A stretch of DNA of 17,875 nt, taken from Bacteroidales bacterium. Its GTDB lineage: Bacteria; Bacteroidota; Bacteroidia; Bacteroidales; VadinHA17. The position numbers and the translations under genes were made by a program. The notes beneath the pieces are model-generated. The model was not told where the DNA came from, ran no database searches, and saw nothing but the letters and a program-made list of their open reading frames with translations. Shown here piece after piece: positions 15,138 to 17,875 of this stretch; position 1 is the first letter of the stretch; the number at the start of each line of letters is the position of its first letter. The stretch is from positions 1 to 17,875 of the forward strand of contig DAIDJT010000017.1 of assembly GCA_027451265.1 (NCBI GenBank), read 5' to 3'.

Positions 15138-15932
15138 TTAATTGTCTTTCAGGCAGCGAACACTGTACCCATAGGACTGAGGTTCTGATGCCAGTATAAT
15201 TCTGTCGACCCAGAATGAAACAAGAAATGCATACGGGACCGAGGCACCATTATCCCCGCCAGATGTTTCTGTCCAGTAGACGCCTGTGTTGGGTATAAAC
15301 CCCCATCCGCATAATTCCCCGGCAGGAGTCGCATTAAATCCGTACGTGTTGGCGCCTGTTGACAGGAGGTTTTTAAAGGCTGCTTTTTCTCCTCCAACCT
15401 GGTTTATCAGGATGGTCCATTCAGAATCAGAAGGCACATGCCATCCGGACGGGCACAGTTTGCCTGCCTTGATTGCATGCCAGTTATATATGGCGCCATA
15501 TGTATTCTTGTATTTTTCACCATCATTCTCATACCAGCAATACGCCCCGTTCGAATAAAGGTACTTCCCGTCACCGCAATCAAACCAATCAGTATAACCT
15601 GCGGGTGCTCCTTTTCCCAGTGTGATGGAATCTCCGTCATTATACCTTACCGTCATCAGGTTTGAAGTCATCCAGGTCTGTTCTCCGATCAGCACTGTCT
15701 GGTACACATTACCATCAATATCTTTAACCGGGTCACCGGGCAGGCCCCGTATGTCTTTATCAGTATCCGCTTCATCGTCCGCCTGCGAAGGAGGGAATAC
15801 CGCATCTACGGTGATCGGTAATCTTACCGGCAAAGGATCATCCTCTACGCAGCAGGCAAGTCCTGCAAACATTAACAGGAACACCGGAAACACACCGGCC
15901 TTTTTCTCCAATAATAGCAGTTTTGCTCTCAT
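15138..15932 (-). CDS. FISUMP-domain lipoprotein, copy 1
   Basis: The protein has 264 residues from ATG 15932. That start gives a hydrophobic leader (FPVFLLMFAGLACC) with a Cys pair at 27/28 followed by acidic VEDD. This resembles a Bacteroidota lipoprotein with a surface-export signal, though the lipobox is not canonical. ATGs at 15941, 15944 and 16004 are alternative in-frame starts, the last adding 24 unlikely residues. Residues 69-264 are a Fib_succ_major (FISUMP) domain: VKDIDGNVYQTVLIGEQTWM cut at 69-88, AYCWYEND, YGAIYNWHA, LCPSGWHVPSDSEW, GFNATPAGE and YSVRCLKD. The domain is widespread in secreted Bacteroidota proteins and its function is unknown. It is divergent from the second FISUMP gene across 274 bp, in which I saw no convincing promoter match. 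Confidence 0.87.
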   Translation of the reverse strand: MRAKLLLLEKKAGVFPVFLLMFAGLACCVEDDPLPVRLPITVDAVFPPSQADDEADTDKDIRGLPGDPVKDIDGNVYQTVLIGEQTWMTSNLMTVRYNDGDSITLGKGAPAGYTDWFDCGDGKYLYSNGAYCWYENDGEKYKNTYGAIYNWHAIKAGKLCPSGWHVPSDSEWTILINQVGGEKAAFKNLLSTGANTYGFNATPAGELCGWGFIPNTGVYWTETSGGDNGASVPYAFLVSFWVDRIILASEPQSYGYSVRCLKDN

Positions 15933-16206
15933 AGCTGGCATCATTTGTTCTTCACTATTATACGAACTATATGACGGAATACAGGGCCGGAAGGTTGGAA
16001 TCACAGCATCCTTTTAAACAGACATAATATCACGTCACGAAAACCAAGTCTTGATCTTCGGGTATGGTTTTTCAGATTTGGTACAAGGAGAACAATCTTT
16101 GGGACGAAAAGCAAAATCATTTCACCTGATAAAGACGAACTTAACCCGCCATTTGGCAACTGTGACCGTAAGTTCAGGCAGGTCATGATTACATAAACGG
16201 TTCAAT

Positions 16207-17460
16207 ATGAAACAGGGATTTAAAACAGGAACCCGCCAGGCTGGATTAGCGATAATTCTGCTTATGCTGGCCCACGGCTGTGAATGTGACAAGGAGCTGA
16301 CAAGATCGGAAATCCTCACCGGCACCTTGTGGAGGCTGTCCGAAGCTGCCTGCTCCTCAATAGATGATGAAGAATATTGCGTTGTGAAATTCAATTCCGA
16401 TGGCTCGTTTGACGAATCATTCGCAGCATTGGGATACACAACCTGGGCCCTGACCGATAACGATGAAACCCTTGTCCTCGACTGGGATGCATTTAAAATC
16501 ATTTCCCTCTCCGGGAATGAACTGAGGATAAGATACAGAGACGCTATTCTTGCATGTCAGATATCATTTGCACCTGCTTCATCTTGCAGTGCAACCACTA
16601 CAGGCGTTTCCTTGTTATCAGGGAACTCTGCAAAGCTTTATGCTTCCGTTCGGTCAACTATGCCGGTTACGTCAGTGATGTTTGAATATGGCACTGCTGC
16701 TTCATATGGTCAGTCAGTCCCCGTTATTTCCTCTTTCACTGCAGGCGTAACTCCCAACATTATAAATGCTGCAGTCTCGGGTCTGTCACCGGGATCTGTT
16801 TACCATTACCGCATCAGGGCCAGTAATTCATCTGAAACATTTTATGGAAAAGATTTGACTTTCAGGACGTTTAATGCTGAGACAGTGCAGGACATCGACG
16901 GGAATGTATATAACACCGTCACGATAGGATCTGAAATCTGGATGGCAGAAAACCTGAAAGTGACCAGATTCAATGACGGTGAACAGATACCACTGGTCAC
17001 CGATGGAGCTGCGTGGGGAGAGTTATCCTCTCCTGCGTATTGCTGGTATGATAACGATGCCGTTACCTATAAGAACGATTACGGCGCTTTGTATAACTGG
17101 TACACGGTGAGTAAAGGCGGGCTTTGTCCTGCAGGCTGGCACGTCCCCACAAACCAGGAATTTATTGGCCTGACTGGTTCTCTTGGCCAGAATGCAGCGG
17201 ATAAGCTGAAGGAAGCAGGACAGGATCATTGGATCTCGTTTGATAACAAAGGATCCAATGAGAGCGGGTTTTCAGCACTGCCGGGTGGCTGGCGGACGGA
17301 TTATGACACATTTTCAGATTCCGGTTTCACTGTTTGTATGTGGAGCAGCACAGAAGACAATCCTTTAAGCTCCTGGTATTTCAGAATACTTTCCAATACT
17401 GCAACAACAACCATTATGGTAAAAGAATACGGTTGTTCGGTGCGCTGTATAAAGAATTAG
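16207..17460 (+). CDS. FISUMP-domain lipoprotein with Fn3-like module, copy 2
   Basis: The protein has 417 residues. The leader LAIILLMLAHGC ends at C25, the likely lipidated residue, then ECDKE. Residues 32-120 look like a small lipocalin-like beta domain (LTGTLWRLSE, VVKFNSDGSF, TTWALTDNDETLVL, ELRIRYRDA). Residues 130-222 are a fibronectin-III-like module (SVMFEYGTAASYGQSV; VSGLSPGSVYHYRIRASNS). Residues 226-417 are a FISUMP domain (VQDIDGNVYNTVTIG, WMAENLKVTRFNDG, AYCWYDND, YGALYNWYTV, LCPAGWHVPTNQEF, GFSALPGGWR, GCSVRCIKN). It is expected on the outer membrane, perhaps surface-exposed. ATG 16207 is fixed by the leader; no Shine-Dalgarno site is seen. It is divergently paired with the other FISUMP gene. 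Role unknown. Confidence 0.9.
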   Translation: MKQGFKTGTRQAGLAIILLMLAHGCECDKELTRSEILTGTLWRLSEAACSSIDDEEYCVVKFNSDGSFDESFAALGYTTWALTDNDETLVLDWDAFKIISLSGNELRIRYRDAILACQISFAPASSCSATTTGVSLLSGNSAKLYASVRSTMPVTSVMFEYGTAASYGQSVPVISSFTAGVTPNIINAAVSGLSPGSVYHYRIRASNSSETFYGKDLTFRTFNAETVQDIDGNVYNTVTIGSEIWMAENLKVTRFNDGEQIPLVTDGAAWGELSSPAYCWYDNDAVTYKNDYGALYNWYTVSKGGLCPAGWHVPTNQEFIGLTGSLGQNAADKLKEAGQDHWISFDNKGSNESGFSALPGGWRTDYDTFSDSGFTVCMWSSTEDNPLSSWYFRILSNTATTTIMVKEYGCSVRCIKN

Positions 17461-17559
17461 CTTTTCGGGTGTTTTCCGCCAAACTGCATGAGGCAGATTC
17501 CCTTAATCCTTTACTCCCGCATAAAAGTGTCGGGCTGAGTGCTGAGGATTATTCGGCCC

Positions 17560-17875
17560 TTAGAAGCACCTGACGTCCAATTCGTTTATATTAACCACCG
17601 TTTCCCCGTCAGGTGTTATGACTTTTTGAACGAGGAGCGGCAGAAGGGCTACCAGTTTCCCGTCAAGTCTCACCATTACCATCCTGACAAAATGATTAAC
17701 GTCAGCTCCCTGACCCTGACTGCCTTCGCCCGGAAACACACTTGACGATACGAAATTCAGACAATATTCAAGGTGGCTTGTTCGTCCATAGAGTATGACA
17801 TGATCATACTTGATTTGTATCTTACTCACTATGTGAATTGTCCCTTCCTTTACGTTGCGCCACTCAACTCTTTCA
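17560..17875 (-). CDS. Unrecognised protein, C-terminal part
   Basis: A minus-strand frame ends with TAA at 17560-17562 and stays open to the right edge, giving at least 104 residues of the C-terminus. I recognise no family. Visible features are VEWRNVKEGTIHI then a beta-like KIQIKYDHVILYG, a Gly-rich PGEGSQGQGA, a hydrophobic VALLPLLVQKV, and the end VVNINELDVRCF. A GTG at 17829 could be an internal start, but the reading continues sensibly upstream of it. It converges with the FISUMP gene ending at 17460; the 99 bp between hold no clear terminator. It could also be a chance open frame. Confidence 0.4.
   Translation of the reverse strand, partial: ERVEWRNVKEGTIHIVSKIQIKYDHVILYGRTSHLEYCLNFVSSSVFPGEGSQGQGADVNHFVRMVMVRLDGKLVALLPLLVQKVITPDGETVVNINELDVRCF

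Noticed and set aside
15622..16017. 131-codon plus-strand open frame
   Set aside because: It is antisense to the first FISUMP lipoprotein, whose domain motifs are clear; the product has no recognisable features.
16122..16502. 126-codon minus-strand open frame overlapping the start of the second FISUMP gene
   Set aside because: The opposite strand carries a convincing lipoprotein leader and beta domain. This frame has shadow-like, low-complexity Ser-rich composition.

Overview
The window looks like a chromosomal segment of a Bacteroidota bacterium, probably of the Bacteroidales/Marinilabiliales type. The evidence is a C-terminal type IX secretion sorting domain (11485-13731, minus), SusE/SusF-like surface repeats, two FISUMP (Fib_succ_major) lipoproteins, promoters of the Bacteroidota form TAnnTTTG, and mostly AT-rich, Shine-Dalgarno-free start regions. 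Base composition and codon use look uniform. I saw no tRNA, rRNA, CRISPR array, transposase or integrase.

Left half (1-9593), signalling. A partial ABCG-type ATPase/permease gene with a TerB-like N-terminus (1-2037, minus) diverges from a two-gene operon. That operon encodes a SiaC/DUF1987 regulatory phosphoprotein (2241-2633) and a 610-residue protein fusing a ryanodine-receptor-type (RyR) domain to a SpoIIE/PP2C phosphatase (2639-4471). Two tandem paralogues follow (4582-6978 and 7125-9593). Each has an N-terminal TIR domain, one membrane helix, a TolB-N-like domain and TPR repeats. Their TIR halves and promoters are closely similar, while their C-terminal halves have diverged.

Middle (9617-11403). 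A 71-residue orphan protein is coupled by a TTGA overlap to a B12-binding radical SAM enzyme. This pair may continue the second TIR gene's transcript. A perfect 11-bp hairpin (11411-11439) separates it from the convergent genes on the other strand.

Right half (11485-17875), envelope. On the minus strand lie a secreted 748-residue SusF-repeat/HYR/T9SS protein, an exported M29-aminopeptidase-like protein that has lost most metal ligands, and a FISUMP lipoprotein. A second FISUMP lipoprotein diverges from these at 16207-17460. A partial, unrecognised minus-strand reading frame runs off the right edge.

The most interesting reading is inference: a periplasm-facing TPR/TolB sensor could drive the cytoplasmic TIR domains to make a nucleotide signal. 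The RyR domain could sense that signal and set PP2C activity on the SiaC-like protein. The divergent ABC protein and the small-protein/B12-radical-SAM pair would be candidate outputs. No kinase matching SiaB is visible in the window.
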